The position numbers and the translations under genes are program-made. Below are positions 44,339-53,376 of a DNA stretch of 64,000 nucleotides, piece by piece. Location: NCBI RefSeq assembly GCF_044547355.1, contig NZ_JBIUAG010000002.1, positions 248,001 through 312,000 of the forward strand, given 5' to 3'. Within the stretch, counting starts at the first letter, position 1. The number at the start of each line of letters is the position of its first letter. The notes beneath the pieces were generated by a model. The model was given only the letters and a program-made list of their open reading frames with translations, was not told where the DNA came from and did no database searches. This DNA is from Kutzneria sp044547355 (lineage in GTDB: Bacteria > Actinomycetota > Actinomycetes > Mycobacteriales > Pseudonocardiaceae).

Positions 44339-45487
44339 ATGTTCCCAGTCGGCGCCCAGGCCACGGTCGACGAACTCACCGCCGACTCGCATCCGCTGCT
44401 GGCCCGCCTGCGCGCGGCCGAGCCGGTGTCCCGGCTGCCGGCGCTGAACGGGTGGCTGGTGACCCGGCACAACCTGGCGTTGCAGGTGATGCGGGACGCG
44501 GCCACGTTCACGGTGGACGACCCCCGCTTCTCCACGGCGCAGGTGGTCGGCCCGTCGATGCTGTCCCTGGACGCCGACGAGCACGCCCGGCACCGGGCCC
44601 CGTTCTCACGTCAGTTCCGGCCGCGCGAGATCGAGGACCGGTTCGGCGACTTCGTGCGCGCCGAGTGCGACCGGCTGGTCAACGGCTTCGTCGGCGCCGG
44701 GCAGGCGGAGCTGCGGCGGGCGTTGGCCGGACCGCTGGCGGTGGCGGTGGTCGCCGATGCGCTGGGCCTGGACGGCGCCGACGCGAAGCGGGTGCTGGCC
44801 TGGTACGACGCGATCGTGTCCGCGGTGGCCGACATCTCGGCCGGGCGTCAGCCGGATTCCGTTGGCGTGGAGGCGTTCAGCGAGCTGCGGGCGCACATCG
44901 AGGGCTCGGTTGCCCGGCCGAATCCGTCGCTGCTGACCGAGGCTGCCCGGTCACTGGCGCTGCCGGAGGTGGTGTCGAACGCGGCGGTGCTGATGTTCGG
45001 CGGCATCGAGACCACCGAGGGCATGATCGCCAATCTGGTGCTGCACCTGGTGAACGATCCGTCGCAAATGGACATCGTCCGGGCCGACCGGTCGCGGATC
45101 CCCGACGCCGTCGAGGAGTCCCTGCGTATGGAGCCGGCCGCGGCGGTGATCGACCGGTACGCCACTCGAGACGTGGAACTGGCCGGGGCGTCGATCAAGC
45201 GCGGCGATCTCGTCACCGTCTCGTTGACGGCGGCCAACCGGGATCCGGCGGTGTTCGAGAACCCGGACGTCTTCGACCTGCGGCGGCCGAACCTGCGCAA
45301 GCAGCTGGCCTTCGCGCACGGCCCGCACTTCTGCCTCGGCGTCGACCTGGCCCGGCTGGAGGCGCGGATCGCCGTCGAGACGGTGCTGGATCGCCTGCCG
45401 GGCCTGGAACTCACCGAGCCGGCCGAGCCGACGGGCCTGGTGTTCCGCAAGCCCGACGCCGTGCACGTGCGATGGGAGACGGCATGA
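44339..45487 (+). CDS. Cytochrome P450
   Basis: 382 aa from ATG 44339, 7 nt after a leaderless TAGCTT box (44326-44331). I-helix FGGIETTEGM (A-G-x-E/D-T-T variant GGIETT), E-x-x-R in EESLRM, heme loop FAHGPHFCLGVDLAR with the axial Cys. Short-helix P450 of the actinobacterial soluble type, low similarity to the P450 at 11.2 kb beyond the motifs. Coupled by 4 bp to an MmcQ/YjbR gene. No ferredoxin partner here. Substrate unknown. Confidence 0.92.
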   Translation: MFPVGAQATVDELTADSHPLLARLRAAEPVSRLPALNGWLVTRHNLALQVMRDAATFTVDDPRFSTAQVVGPSMLSLDADEHARHRAPFSRQFRPREIEDRFGDFVRAECDRLVNGFVGAGQAELRRALAGPLAVAVVADALGLDGADAKRVLAWYDAIVSAVADISAGRQPDSVGVEAFSELRAHIEGSVARPNPSLLTEAARSLALPEVVSNAAVLMFGGIETTEGMIANLVLHLVNDPSQMDIVRADRSRIPDAVEESLRMEPAAAVIDRYATRDVELAGASIKRGDLVTVSLTAANRDPAVFENPDVFDLRRPNLRKQLAFAHGPHFCLGVDLARLEARIAVETVLDRLPGLELTEPAEPTGLVFRKPDAVHVRWETA

Positions 45488-45834
45488 CCCCGGCGGAAGT
45501 GGCGGCCTACGCGCTGGAATTCCCCCAGGCGGTCATGGAGAACCCGTTCGGCCCGGGCCTGGACGTCTACAAGGTCGAGGGCAAGATCTTCGCGATCCTG
45601 GCCCCGAGGGCCACGCCGCCGACGGTGTCCCTCAAGTGCGAGCCCAATCTGGCGGTGCACCTGCGGATCCAGCACGACGGCGTGACCCCCGGCTGGCACC
45701 TGAACAAGAAGCACTGGAACACGGTGCGACTGGACGGCGCCATCCCGCCGGGCCAGATCGAGGAGATGATCGAGCACTCCTACGAGCGGGTCGTCGCCGG
45801 TCTGCCCAAGCTGGTCCGGCTACGACTGCGATAG
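45484..45834 (+). CDS. MmcQ/YjbR family protein
   Basis: 116 aa from ATG 45484, overlapping the P450 stop (ATGA). MmcQ/YjbR features: ALEFPQAVMENPFGPGLDVY, KVEGKIFAILAP, VSLKCEPNLAVHLR, GWHLNKKHWNTVRLDG. The family has a CyaY-like fold; a DNA-binding role has been proposed but not generally shown. Converges on a small membrane protein gene, 15-bp overlap. Confidence 0.9.
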   Translation: MTPAEVAAYALEFPQAVMENPFGPGLDVYKVEGKIFAILAPRATPPTVSLKCEPNLAVHLRIQHDGVTPGWHLNKKHWNTVRLDGAIPPGQIEEMIEHSYERVVAGLPKLVRLRLR

Positions 45835-46095
45835 CAACAGCTTGCGCCACAACTGTTCCGGCAGTTCCTCGCCCCGCGCCATCGTGACGGTCAGACCCCA
45901 GGCCATCAGGAAACCCAGCAGCCCCAACGCCAATCCCGAGATGCCGAGCACGAGGCCGACCAGCCACATCAGCTGCCGCAGCGGGCTGATCAGCGTCAGG
46001 ATCGGGGTGGTCACCAGCGCGAGCGCGATGTAGCCGGCCGATCCGGCCTGGTCCATGCGTAGGACCAGGCGAAGCAGACGGTGTTTGCGGGCCAT
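45820..46095 (-). CDS. Small membrane protein (91 aa)
   Basis: ATG 46095 with GGGAGG 8 nt upstream. Basic N-terminus (MARKHRLLRLVLR) and two hydrophobic segments (SAGYIALALVTTPILTLIS, LVGLVLGISGLALGLLGFLM). Function unknown. Lies 58 bp downstream of the CDP-alcohol phosphatidyltransferase on the same strand, so possibly cotranscribed with it. Confidence 0.7.
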   Translation of the reverse strand: MARKHRLLRLVLRMDQAGSAGYIALALVTTPILTLISPLRQLMWLVGLVLGISGLALGLLGFLMAWGLTVTMARGEELPEQLWRKLLLSQS

Positions 46096-46153
46096 GGTTC
46101 TCGCCTCCCTTGGTGTCACCGTCGACGGTAGGCCGACGCGGGAGGCGAAGCGA

Positions 46154-46894
46154 TTACGCGACAGGTAAAGGGGATTCCGCTCGTGTCGGCTGGGTGTGCC
46201 ACAGCCAGCGCACGTCCCGGCCGAAGGACCAGACCAGGGAGCCCAGCGCGAGCGCGACCACCGCGATCGACACGTCCTTGGGCAACAGGCCGGAAGCCGC
46301 GACGACCAGCAGGATGCCCTGGGCGGCGGCGACGGTCTTGCGGGCGAAGCTCGGCGGCAGCGCGCCCTTCAGCCACGGCATGACCCAGCCGGCGGCGACG
46401 AAGACGTACCGCATGGCGCCGATGAGCAGCACCCACGGCCCCAGCCACTCGGCGACGAACACGCTCAGCACCAGGATCAGGAACGCGTCGACCTCCATGT
46501 CGAACCGCGCCCCGACCGCGCTGGCGCTGCCGGTGCGACGCGCGACGTAGCCGTCGACACCGTCCAGTACCAGGGCGACCGCGGACAGCACCACCACGGC
46601 GACCGTCGACGGGCCGTGCACCAGTCCATCGGCGACCAATGCTGCGACCCCGACGACGAGCGTGGCCCGGAACAGGGTGACCCAGTTGGCCTGGCCGAAC
46701 CGCCTGGCCTGCGAGCGGTGCAGCGCATAACCGAGGGTCGCGCATGTCACCACTGCGCACGCGGTGCCGGCGGCCAACGCGCTCGGGCCGATACGCAGCG
46801 CCGCCCACAACAGGGCCAGCAGGACCAGCTGCCCGCCGAGCCCGGCGACCACGCCGGGTGTCACCGTCGATACGTGCCGAATCTGAATGGTCAC
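46154..46894 (-). CDS. CDP-alcohol phosphatidyltransferase
   Basis: 246 aa from GTG 46894 (GGAGG 4 nt upstream); ATG 46915 is an alternative. The signature D-x2-D-G-x2-A-R-x8-G-x3-D-x3-D is complete in LDGVDGYVARRTGSASAVGA followed by RFDMEVD. About six to seven membrane segments. Enzymes of this class displace CMP from CDP-diacylglycerol or similar to make phospholipid headgroups. Divergent from the dehydrogenase-PTPS-glycosyltransferase operon. That adjacency suggests a lipid or lipid-linked product, which is inference. Confidence 0.9.
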   Translation of the reverse strand: MTIQIRHVSTVTPGVVAGLGGQLVLLALLWAALRIGPSALAAGTACAVVTCATLGYALHRSQARRFGQANWVTLFRATLVVGVAALVADGLVHGPSTVAVVVLSAVALVLDGVDGYVARRTGSASAVGARFDMEVDAFLILVLSVFVAEWLGPWVLLIGAMRYVFVAAGWVMPWLKGALPPSFARKTVAAAQGILLVVAASGLLPKDVSIAVVALALGSLVWSFGRDVRWLWHTQPTRAESPLPVA

Positions 46895-46955
46895 CGCGCC
46901 TCCACACGTGCTCATGCTTCGGTCAGAACACGTCCACTGTGGTAGAAGGGTTCAA

Positions 46956-47939
46956 ATGGACCTGTCCGCACACGCGTTCTGGCTGCTGCGCCCGGGTGAA
47001 GGCGAGATCCGTCCGGTGCGGTTGAGGCCACCCGGCGCCGGCGAAGTGCTGGTCAGGACGCTGTTCTCCGGGGTGAGCCGCGGCACCGAGACCCTGGTCT
47101 TCCGCGGCGGCGTGCCTGCCAGCCAGCACGACCTCATGCGCGCGCCGTTCCAGGACGGCGAGTTCCCCGCCCCGGTCAAGTACGGCTATCTCAATGTCGG
47201 CGTCGTCGAGGCCGGCGAGCCTGATCTGGTCGGGCGGACCGTGTTCTGCCTCTTTCCACATCAGACCCGATACGTGGTGCCAGCCTCGGCGGTGACCGTT
47301 CTGCCCGATTCGGTGCCGGCGGAGCGGGCCGTGCTGGCCGGCACGGTGGAGACGGCCGTCAACGCGGTGTGGGACGCCGCTCCCCTGCTCGGCGACCGCA
47401 TCGCGGTGATCGGCGCCGGCATGGTCGGGTGTTCGGTGGCGGCGCTGCTGGCCAAGTTCCCGGGCGTGCGCGTGCAGCTGGTGGACGTCGATCCGTCACG
47501 GGCGGCGGTTGCGGCCGCACTGGGCGTGGAGTTCGTGTCGCCGGAGGACGCGGCCGACGGCTGCGACCTGGTCGTGCACGCCAGCGCCACGTCGGCTGGG
47601 CTGACCCGGGCGCTGGAGCTGCTCACGCCGGAGGGCACTGTCGTCGAGCTCTCGTGGTACGGCGACAAGGAGGTCAGCGTCCCGCTCGGGGAGTTCTTCC
47701 ACTCCCGGCGGCTGGTCGTGCGCAGCAGCCAGGTCGGCGCCATTCCGGCGGCGCGGCGCGGTCGGCACACCTACGCCAGCCGGCTCGCGGTGTCGTTGGA
47801 GCTGCTGGCCGACCCGGTGTTCGACGCCCTGATCACCGGTTCCAGCGATTTCGCCTCGTTGCCCGCGGTCTTGCCGGAGCTGGCCGACGGCCGACTGCCG
47901 GCGCTGTGTCACCGCATCGTCTACCCAGCAGGAGGATGA
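46956..47939 (+). CDS. MDR-family (zinc-type) dehydrogenase without the catalytic zinc motif
   Basis: 327 aa from ATG 46956, AGAAGGG upstream. MDR fold with GAGEVLVRTLFSGVSRGTET at the N-terminus and the Rossmann loop IAVIGAGMVGCSVAALLAKF. The GHE zinc motif of alcohol dehydrogenases is absent, and only isolated cysteines occur in the catalytic domain. It resembles the BchC/threonine-dehydrogenase-like branch of actinobacterial MDRs. First gene of a tightly coupled five-gene operon with a PTPS-like protein, glycosyltransferase, methyltransferase and flippase-like protein. Confidence 0.82.
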   Translation: MDLSAHAFWLLRPGEGEIRPVRLRPPGAGEVLVRTLFSGVSRGTETLVFRGGVPASQHDLMRAPFQDGEFPAPVKYGYLNVGVVEAGEPDLVGRTVFCLFPHQTRYVVPASAVTVLPDSVPAERAVLAGTVETAVNAVWDAAPLLGDRIAVIGAGMVGCSVAALLAKFPGVRVQLVDVDPSRAAVAAALGVEFVSPEDAADGCDLVVHASATSAGLTRALELLTPEGTVVELSWYGDKEVSVPLGEFFHSRRLVVRSSQVGAIPAARRGRHTYASRLAVSLELLADPVFDALITGSSDFASLPAVLPELADGRLPALCHRIVYPAGG

Positions 47940-47941
47940 CC

Positions 47942-48340
47942 TTGTTCAGCATCACCGTCCGCGACCACATCATGGTCGCGCACAGCTTCCGGGGCGAGGT
48001 GTTCGGGCCGGCCCAGCGGCTGCACGGCGCGACGTTCGTGGTGGACGCGACGTTCCGGCGGGCCGAGCTGGACGACGACAACATCGTGGTGGACATCGGC
48101 CTGGCCAGCCAGCAGCTGGGCGAGCTGCTCGGTGAGCTCAACTACCGGAACCTGGACGAGGAGCCGGCCTTCGCCGGGATCAACACCTCGACCGAGTTCC
48201 TGGCCAAGGTCATCGCCGACCGGCTGGCCGACCGCGTCGCGGCCGGGGCGCTCGGCCCGTCGGCGAGCGGGCTGTCCGGCATCTCCGTCACACTGCACGA
48301 GTCGCACAACGCCTGGGCCTGTTACGAGCGTTCACTGTGA
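47942..48340 (+). CDS. 6-pyruvoyl-tetrahydropterin synthase-like protein, atypical active site
   Basis: 132 aa from TTG 47942 (GGAGG 6 nt upstream; ATG 47936 abuts the ribosome site). PTPS/QueD fold: N-terminal VRDHIMVAHSFRGEVFGP, then RLHGATFVVDATFRR and INTSTEFLAKVIADRL. The Zn ligands of real PTPS are three His in the AH and HGH motifs. Here His14 and His28 remain but the third is Ala30 (HGAT). The catalytic Cys before the HGH motif is absent and the DH pair reads DE. So an altered reaction or a non-catalytic pterin-binding role is likely. Coupled to its neighbours. Confidence 0.8.
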   Translation: MFSITVRDHIMVAHSFRGEVFGPAQRLHGATFVVDATFRRAELDDDNIVVDIGLASQQLGELLGELNYRNLDEEPAFAGINTSTEFLAKVIADRLADRVAAGALGPSASGLSGISVTLHESHNAWACYERSL

Positions 48341-49419
48341 CTTTGCCTGTGAACTCAGTTCACACGGTATGGCCGGCCCAGGTCGCGGACGTCGCCGCCC
48401 CCAGCGGTGGCAACGTCTACGACCGGCGGGTGAGCGCCGGCTTGTCGTCGCTTGGCTGGAATGTCGACGAAATCCTGGTCGGCGGCGACTGGCCGCGGCC
48501 CGACGCGGCGGCGCGGGCGGAGTTGGCCTCGGCGCTCGACCAGCTCGATTCCGGTGAAGTCGTGCTTTTCGACGGTTTGGTCGCGTGCGGCGTTCCGGAG
48601 ATCGTCGTGCCGGCGGCCCGTCGGCTGCGCGTCGTCGTGCTGGTCCATCTGCGGTTGGCGGCGGAGACCGGGCTGCCGCCGGCCGTTCGCGACGACCTCG
48701 ACCGTCGCGAACGAGAAGTGCTGCACGCGGCGCACGCGGTGGTCGCCACCAGCGAGTGGGCCGCCCGTGAACTGACCGAACACCACAATTTGCCTGTGAA
48801 CCGAGTTCACAACGTCAATCCCGGTGTCGACCGCGCGCCGATCGCTCACGGCACGGACGGCGCGTCGCGGCTGCTCTGCGTCGCGTCGGTCACCCCGCGC
48901 AAGGGCCACGACCTGCTTGTCGACGCGTTGGCCACGATCGACGATCTCGACTGGCACCTCGTCTGCGTCGGCGCGCTCCACCACGCGCCGGAGCACGTCG
49001 CTCGGTTGAAAAGCAGCATTGCGCGCGAAAAGGTCGACTTCGTCGGTCCGCAGCACGGCGACGAACTCGAGCAGAGCTACGCCGCCGCCGACCTGTTCGT
49101 GCTCGCCTCCCGGGCGGAGACCTACGGCATGGTCGTCACCGAGGCGCTGGCCCGCGGCATCCCGGTGCTCGCCACCGACGTGGACCCGTTGCCCCGGACC
49201 GTCGGCCACGCGCCGGACGGCAGCGTGCCCGGCCTGCTCGTTCCCCCCGAAGGCCTGGCAGCCGCGCTCCGCCGCTGGCTCACCGACGCTGAGCTGCGAG
49301 AACGCCTCCGGAAAGCGGCCGTGCAGCGTCGTGGCATGCTGAGCGGATGGGCGAAAACCTCGAACACCCTGGCCGAACTGCTGACTCAGGTGACGCGGAG
49401 TTCACCCCCGAATGGCTGA
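48337..49419 (+). CDS. GT4-family glycosyltransferase
   Basis: 360 aa from GTG 48337, overlapping the PTPS stop by 4 bp. GT-B fold: VASVTPRKGHDLLVDALATI, VDFVGPQHGDELEQSYAAAD, and the E-x7-E donor motif RAETYGMVVTEALARGIPVL. The N-terminal acceptor half (about 1-170) is more variable. The 3' end overlaps the methyltransferase start by 73 bp, showing strong coupling. Donor and acceptor are unknown; the neighbours suggest a glycosylated pterin-like or lipid-linked product. Confidence 0.88.
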   Translation: MTLPVNSVHTVWPAQVADVAAPSGGNVYDRRVSAGLSSLGWNVDEILVGGDWPRPDAAARAELASALDQLDSGEVVLFDGLVACGVPEIVVPAARRLRVVVLVHLRLAAETGLPPAVRDDLDRREREVLHAAHAVVATSEWAARELTEHHNLPVNRVHNVNPGVDRAPIAHGTDGASRLLCVASVTPRKGHDLLVDALATIDDLDWHLVCVGALHHAPEHVARLKSSIAREKVDFVGPQHGDELEQSYAAADLFVLASRAETYGMVVTEALARGIPVLATDVDPLPRTVGHAPDGSVPGLLVPPEGLAAALRRWLTDAELRERLRKAAVQRRGMLSGWAKTSNTLAELLTQVTRSSPPNG

Positions 49420-50192
49420 CCCTGCGTGAGCCGGTCGACGCCGCCGCCAGGTCCACCGACCTCGTCGAGCGCCTGGTCCGGCTGTTCGCCGGCCGGGACC
49501 GGCTGGTGATCAGGGACCTGGGCTGCGGCACCGGCTCGATGGGCCGCTGGCTGAGCCCGCTGCTGCCCAATCCGCAGCACTGGATCATGCAGGACCGTGA
49601 ACCAGATCTGCTGGGGCACGTGTATATGGGTGTGACCTCCTCAGCCCCCGTCACGGTCGAGACCCGGTTGGGTGATCTCGGCGGCGTCACCGCCGCCGAC
49701 CTCGCCGGCACCTCGCTGGTGACCGCGTCCGCCCTGCTCGACATCCTCACCGCCGGCGAAGTCGACCGGCTCGCCGCCGCGTGTGTCGAGGCCCGCGTGC
49801 CCGCGCTGTTCACGCTCTCCGTGCTCGGCGAGGTGGAGCTGTCGCCGGCCGAGCCGTTCGACGCCGATATCACCGCCGCGTTCAACGAGCACCAGCGCCG
49901 CGTCCAGGACGGTCGTCGACTGCTCGGTCCGGACGCCCCCGCCGCGATCGTCGAGTCGTTCGAGAAGCGCGGCGCCTCCGTGCAGGTCGCGCCGAGCCCG
50001 TGGCAGCTGGGCGGGGAACACACCGAGCTCACCGCGGAGTGGCTGCGGGGCTGGGTCGGCGCCGCGGTCGAGCAGCGCCCGGAGCTGACCGCCGCCTCCG
50101 CCGGCTATCTGCGGCAGCGCCTCGACTCGATCGAGGCGGGTCGGCTGACCGGCTCGGTCGGCCACGTCGACGTGCTGGCGGTGCCCGCATGA
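49347..50192 (+). CDS. Class I SAM-dependent methyltransferase
   Basis: 281 aa from ATG 49347, 73 bp inside the glycosyltransferase gene. SAM-binding loop DLGCGTGSMGRWL and later strands (SLVTASALLDILTAGEVDRL) are visible. No acceptor signature. Overlaps the following flippase-like gene by 4 bp (ATGA). Gene order and overlaps place it in the same biosynthetic operon. Confidence 0.85.
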   Translation: MGENLEHPGRTADSGDAEFTPEWLTLREPVDAAARSTDLVERLVRLFAGRDRLVIRDLGCGTGSMGRWLSPLLPNPQHWIMQDREPDLLGHVYMGVTSSAPVTVETRLGDLGGVTAADLAGTSLVTASALLDILTAGEVDRLAAACVEARVPALFTLSVLGEVELSPAEPFDADITAAFNEHQRRVQDGRRLLGPDAPAAIVESFEKRGASVQVAPSPWQLGGEHTELTAEWLRGWVGAAVEQRPELTAASAGYLRQRLDSIEAGRLTGSVGHVDVLAVPA

Positions 50193-51313
50193 CTCTTCGT
50201 GAACGCGGCGGCGTGACCACACAGGACCGTCGGAGCGCCGGCATCATGCGTCTGGTCTGGCCGTGGGTGAAGATCCTCGCCGGGGTGGTCATCATCGGCA
50301 TCCTGCTGTGGCGGTTGGGCACCGGGGCCTTTGTGGACGGCCTGAGCGAGATCAACCTGTGGGGCGTGGCCGCCGCGCTCGGGATCGGGTTGCTCACGAC
50401 GGTGTTCAGCGCCTGGCGCTGGTGTGTCGTGGCCGACCAGCTGGGGCTGAAGCTGTCGCTGCGGACAGCGGTGGCCGACTACTACCAGGCGTTGTTCATC
50501 AACGCGGTGCTGCCCGGCGGTGTGCTCGGCGACGTGCACCGGGCAGTGCAGAACGGACACGACACCGGGGACGTCGGCCGCGGGGTGCGGGCCGTGGTGC
50601 TGGAGCGGACCGGGGGCCAGCTGGCGATCCTCGCCGTCGGGGCGGGGGTGCTGCTCACCGATCCGTCGCTGATCGGCAAGGTGATCGGGGACATCGTGCC
50701 CGCGCCGGCCGCGATCGTGATCGGTGTGCTGTTGGTCGTCGCGGCGGCGATCGTGTTGGCGATCTCGTCCCGGCGGCCGCGCTGGCGGCAGGCGGTGGCG
50801 AAGACCGTGCTCGACATTCGGCGCAGCCTGCTCAGTCGCAAGGCGTGGCCGGCGATCGTGCTGCTGTCGGTGGCGACGCTGGCCGGGCACCTCAGCCTGT
50901 TCCTCGTCGCCGCGCGGGCCGCCGGCTCGACCGCGTCGATCGGACAACTGCTGCCACTGCTGGTGTTGGCGCTGATCGCGATGGGCCTGCCGATCAACGT
51001 CGGTGGTTGGGGGCCGCGCGAGGGTGTCGCCGCGCTCGCGTTCGCCGCCGCCGGTCTCGGCGCCACCCAGGGCGTCACCACCGCCGTCGTCTACGGAGTG
51101 CTGACGTTGATCTCCAGCCTGCCCGGGGCCGCCGTGCTTGTGCTGCGCCGCGTGCGGCGCCCGGCCTCCACCAGCGCTCCGGTCGCCAGCGACGATCTGG
51201 TCACGTCCAACGATCTGGTTGTGCCCGCCGAGTCGGTCGTCCCGGCCGGACAGCCCGCGCGGGAGCCGGTCGCGATCATCGTCCGCCGGAAGGTGCAGCC
51301 GCAGGCCGCCTGA
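50189..51313 (+). CDS. Lysylphosphatidylglycerol synthase TM-region (flippase-like) protein
   Basis: 374 aa from ATG 50189. About eight membrane helices in the UPF0104/LPG_synthase_TM pattern: WGVAAALGIGLLTTVFSAWR, QALFINAVLPGGVLGDVHRA, then GLPINVGGWGPREGVAALAF, a hallmark of the family. No catalytic lysyl-transfer domain follows, so a lipid- or lipid-glycan-translocating role (as for AglD2/GtrA-like proteins) is more likely. C-terminal 55 residues are hydrophilic. Last gene of the five-gene operon. Confidence 0.88.
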   Translation: MTLRERGGVTTQDRRSAGIMRLVWPWVKILAGVVIIGILLWRLGTGAFVDGLSEINLWGVAAALGIGLLTTVFSAWRWCVVADQLGLKLSLRTAVADYYQALFINAVLPGGVLGDVHRAVQNGHDTGDVGRGVRAVVLERTGGQLAILAVGAGVLLTDPSLIGKVIGDIVPAPAAIVIGVLLVVAAAIVLAISSRRPRWRQAVAKTVLDIRRSLLSRKAWPAIVLLSVATLAGHLSLFLVAARAAGSTASIGQLLPLLVLALIAMGLPINVGGWGPREGVAALAFAAAGLGATQGVTTAVVYGVLTLISSLPGAAVLVLRRVRRPASTSAPVASDDLVTSNDLVVPAESVVPAGQPAREPVAIIVRRKVQPQAA

Positions 51314-51388
51314 GTGGGCAGACGGGATTACCCGATCAGGTGGACCGAGGTGGCCGCGCCTCACATGTTGATCTGCGATCCTGTGCCG

Positions 51389-52345
51389 GTGACCGAGTAC
51401 GCCTACGACCGGACCAGGAATGCCCTGCTGGCGGTCTGGAGCGTGGGCATCGGCAACGTCGCCGAGACGGCGGTGGCGTTCGGCGAGGATCTGCCCGACG
51501 CGGAGCACGCCCTCCAGCTCGGCTACGACCTGACGCGGCTGTCGGACCAGGTGTGGCACACCTACACCCACCCGCTCACCGAGGCGGTGGACCGGCCGGA
51601 GGAGGCGCTGAGCCGGGCCCGTGACAAGCTGGCCGTCGGGCTGGCCACCGAGGCGATGCGGGAGCCGAACCTGCCGGTGGGCAACCAGATCCGGGTCTGC
51701 GAGAGCGCGGTGATGGAGTCCGCCCACGAGGTCGGCCGCACGCTGCACAAGATCGCCGACAGCCAGGTGACCGAGCAGGCGGTCGCCGATGTCGAGGCCG
51801 AGATCGCGGCGATGCGCCAGGCCTCGCTGGGCGATCTGAGCGGCCGGGCCAACCAGGCGGTGGTGCTGAGCCGGCTGGATCCGCAGCCCCAGCAGGTGGC
51901 CGCCGCGCACGCGTATTTCGAGAAGCACCCGACGGGGCCGACCGAGCTGTACACGAAGGTCGACGCCACCTCGGCCGCGGTGGCCGCGGTGCACTGGTTC
52001 TCCGCGGCGTTCACGGTCGCGCGTCGGGCCTCGATGGGTGATCTGTCCGACGCGCCGCCGACCGAGTGGCCCATGCCGAGCCCCGAGCACGACTACAGCG
52101 ACAACCTCCGGGCGCAGACCATGCAGCGGCTGGCTCGCGGCGAGTCGCCCCGGGACATCGTGATCGCGCTGGTCCGGGACGGGGTGCGGGCCCGGGCGCT
52201 GCTGGAGGAGCTGGTGCTGGGCATCGACCACGCCTACCAGCTCTACCGCGAGGACCACAGGACCGTGCCGGCCCGTCAGATTGATGAAACATTTCTGGCC
52301 CGGACGACGAGAATGGCCGTGGAGGGACGCGACCGCATCCTGTAG
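51389..52345 (+). CDS. Hypothetical helical protein
   Basis: 318 aa from GTG 51389; ATG 51365 and GTG 51314 are alternatives. Mostly alpha-helical, acidic, with the repeated pattern NVAETAVAFGEDLPDAEHAL and ALEELVLGIDHAYQ at the ends. No signal, no membrane segment, no catalytic motif that I recognise. Good actinobacterial codon usage throughout. It lies between the PTPS-like operon and a LacI regulator and ends 17 bp before the latter's start, so the two may share a transcript. Function unknown. Confidence 0.7.
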   Translation: MTEYAYDRTRNALLAVWSVGIGNVAETAVAFGEDLPDAEHALQLGYDLTRLSDQVWHTYTHPLTEAVDRPEEALSRARDKLAVGLATEAMREPNLPVGNQIRVCESAVMESAHEVGRTLHKIADSQVTEQAVADVEAEIAAMRQASLGDLSGRANQAVVLSRLDPQPQQVAAAHAYFEKHPTGPTELYTKVDATSAAVAAVHWFSAAFTVARRASMGDLSDAPPTEWPMPSPEHDYSDNLRAQTMQRLARGESPRDIVIALVRDGVRARALLEELVLGIDHAYQLYREDHRTVPARQIDETFLARTTRMAVEGRDRIL

Positions 52346-52362
52346 AGCCGTGGAGGGCCGCC

Positions 52363-53376
52363 GTGGTGACCATCATGGACGTCGCCCGGGCGGCCGGCGT
52401 CGCGCCCAGCACGGTGTCGTACGTGATCAGCGGCAAGAGACATATCTCCACCAACACCCGCATGCGGGTCGAGCAGTGCATCCGCGACCTGGGCTACCAC
52501 CCCAACGCCGGCGCCCGGGCGCTCGCCAGCAGCCGCACCAACGTGCTGGCGCTGGCCGTGCCGCTGCGCGCGGACGTCAACCTCTCGGTGATCATGCAGT
52601 TCGTCTCCTCGGTGGTCACCGCCGCCCGTGAGCACGAGCTGGACCTGTTGCTGCTGACCAAGGACAACGGCTCCGCCGACTTACGCCGGGTGGCGTCCTC
52701 CGCCATCGCCGACGCGCTGATCGTCATGGACGTCGAGTCCGCCGACGGCCGGGTGCCCGTGCTGTCCGCCCTGGACCGGCCGGCCGTGCTGATCGGGCTA
52801 CCTGAGCAGCCCGACGGCCTGAGCTGCGTCGACCTGGATTTCACCGCCGCCGGCGCCGCCTGCGTGCACCATCTCGCCGACCTCGGTCACCACCACATCG
52901 CCCTCGTCGGTCCCTCCCCCGCCGTCCACCGCCGTGGCACCAGCTTCGCCCGCCGCTTCCGCCACGGCTACGACTCCGCCGCCGCCGAACGCCGCGTCCA
53001 CGTCACCGCTCACCCGTGCGGCCCATCCCACGACTCCGCCGAGGCCTGCCTCGACCAGCTTTTCGCCGCAAACCCCCACGTCACCGGCCTCGTCGTGCAC
53101 AACGAGGCCGTGCTGCCCGACGTGCTGGCCGGCCTCTCCGCCCGTGGCCTCCGCGTGCCCGAGGATGTCTCCGTCGTCGCCGTCTGCCCCGACAACATGG
53201 CCGATCTCGGCGCCATCCCCCTCACCTCCGTCGCCATCCCCGCCCCCGAGGTCGGCGACCTCGCCGTGCGCATGACCATCGGCCAGCTCGCCGGCGCTCC
53301 CGCCGCCGAGGTCCGTCTCCTCCCTCCCTGCCTCACCCGCCGCCAGAGCACGGCCGTCGCCTCCGCCGCCCGCTGA
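52363..53376 (+). CDS. LacI family transcriptional regulator
   Basis: 337 aa from GTG 52363, GGAGG 6 nt upstream. N-terminal HTH MVTIMDVARAAGVAPSTVSY plus hinge YHPNAGARALASSRTNVLAL. The periplasmic-binding-protein-like ligand domain follows (VLALAVPLRADVNLSVIMQF, VSVVAVCPDNMADLGAIPLT). No sugar operon is adjacent, so it probably acts on distant genes. Its stop is followed directly by a 16-bp stem hairpin at 53377-53411. Confidence 0.9.
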   Translation: MVTIMDVARAAGVAPSTVSYVISGKRHISTNTRMRVEQCIRDLGYHPNAGARALASSRTNVLALAVPLRADVNLSVIMQFVSSVVTAAREHELDLLLLTKDNGSADLRRVASSAIADALIVMDVESADGRVPVLSALDRPAVLIGLPEQPDGLSCVDLDFTAAGAACVHHLADLGHHHIALVGPSPAVHRRGTSFARRFRHGYDSAAAERRVHVTAHPCGPSHDSAEACLDQLFAANPHVTGLVVHNEAVLPDVLAGLSARGLRVPEDVSVVAVCPDNMADLGAIPLTSVAIPAPEVGDLAVRMTIGQLAGAPAAEVRLLPPCLTRRQSTAVASAAR

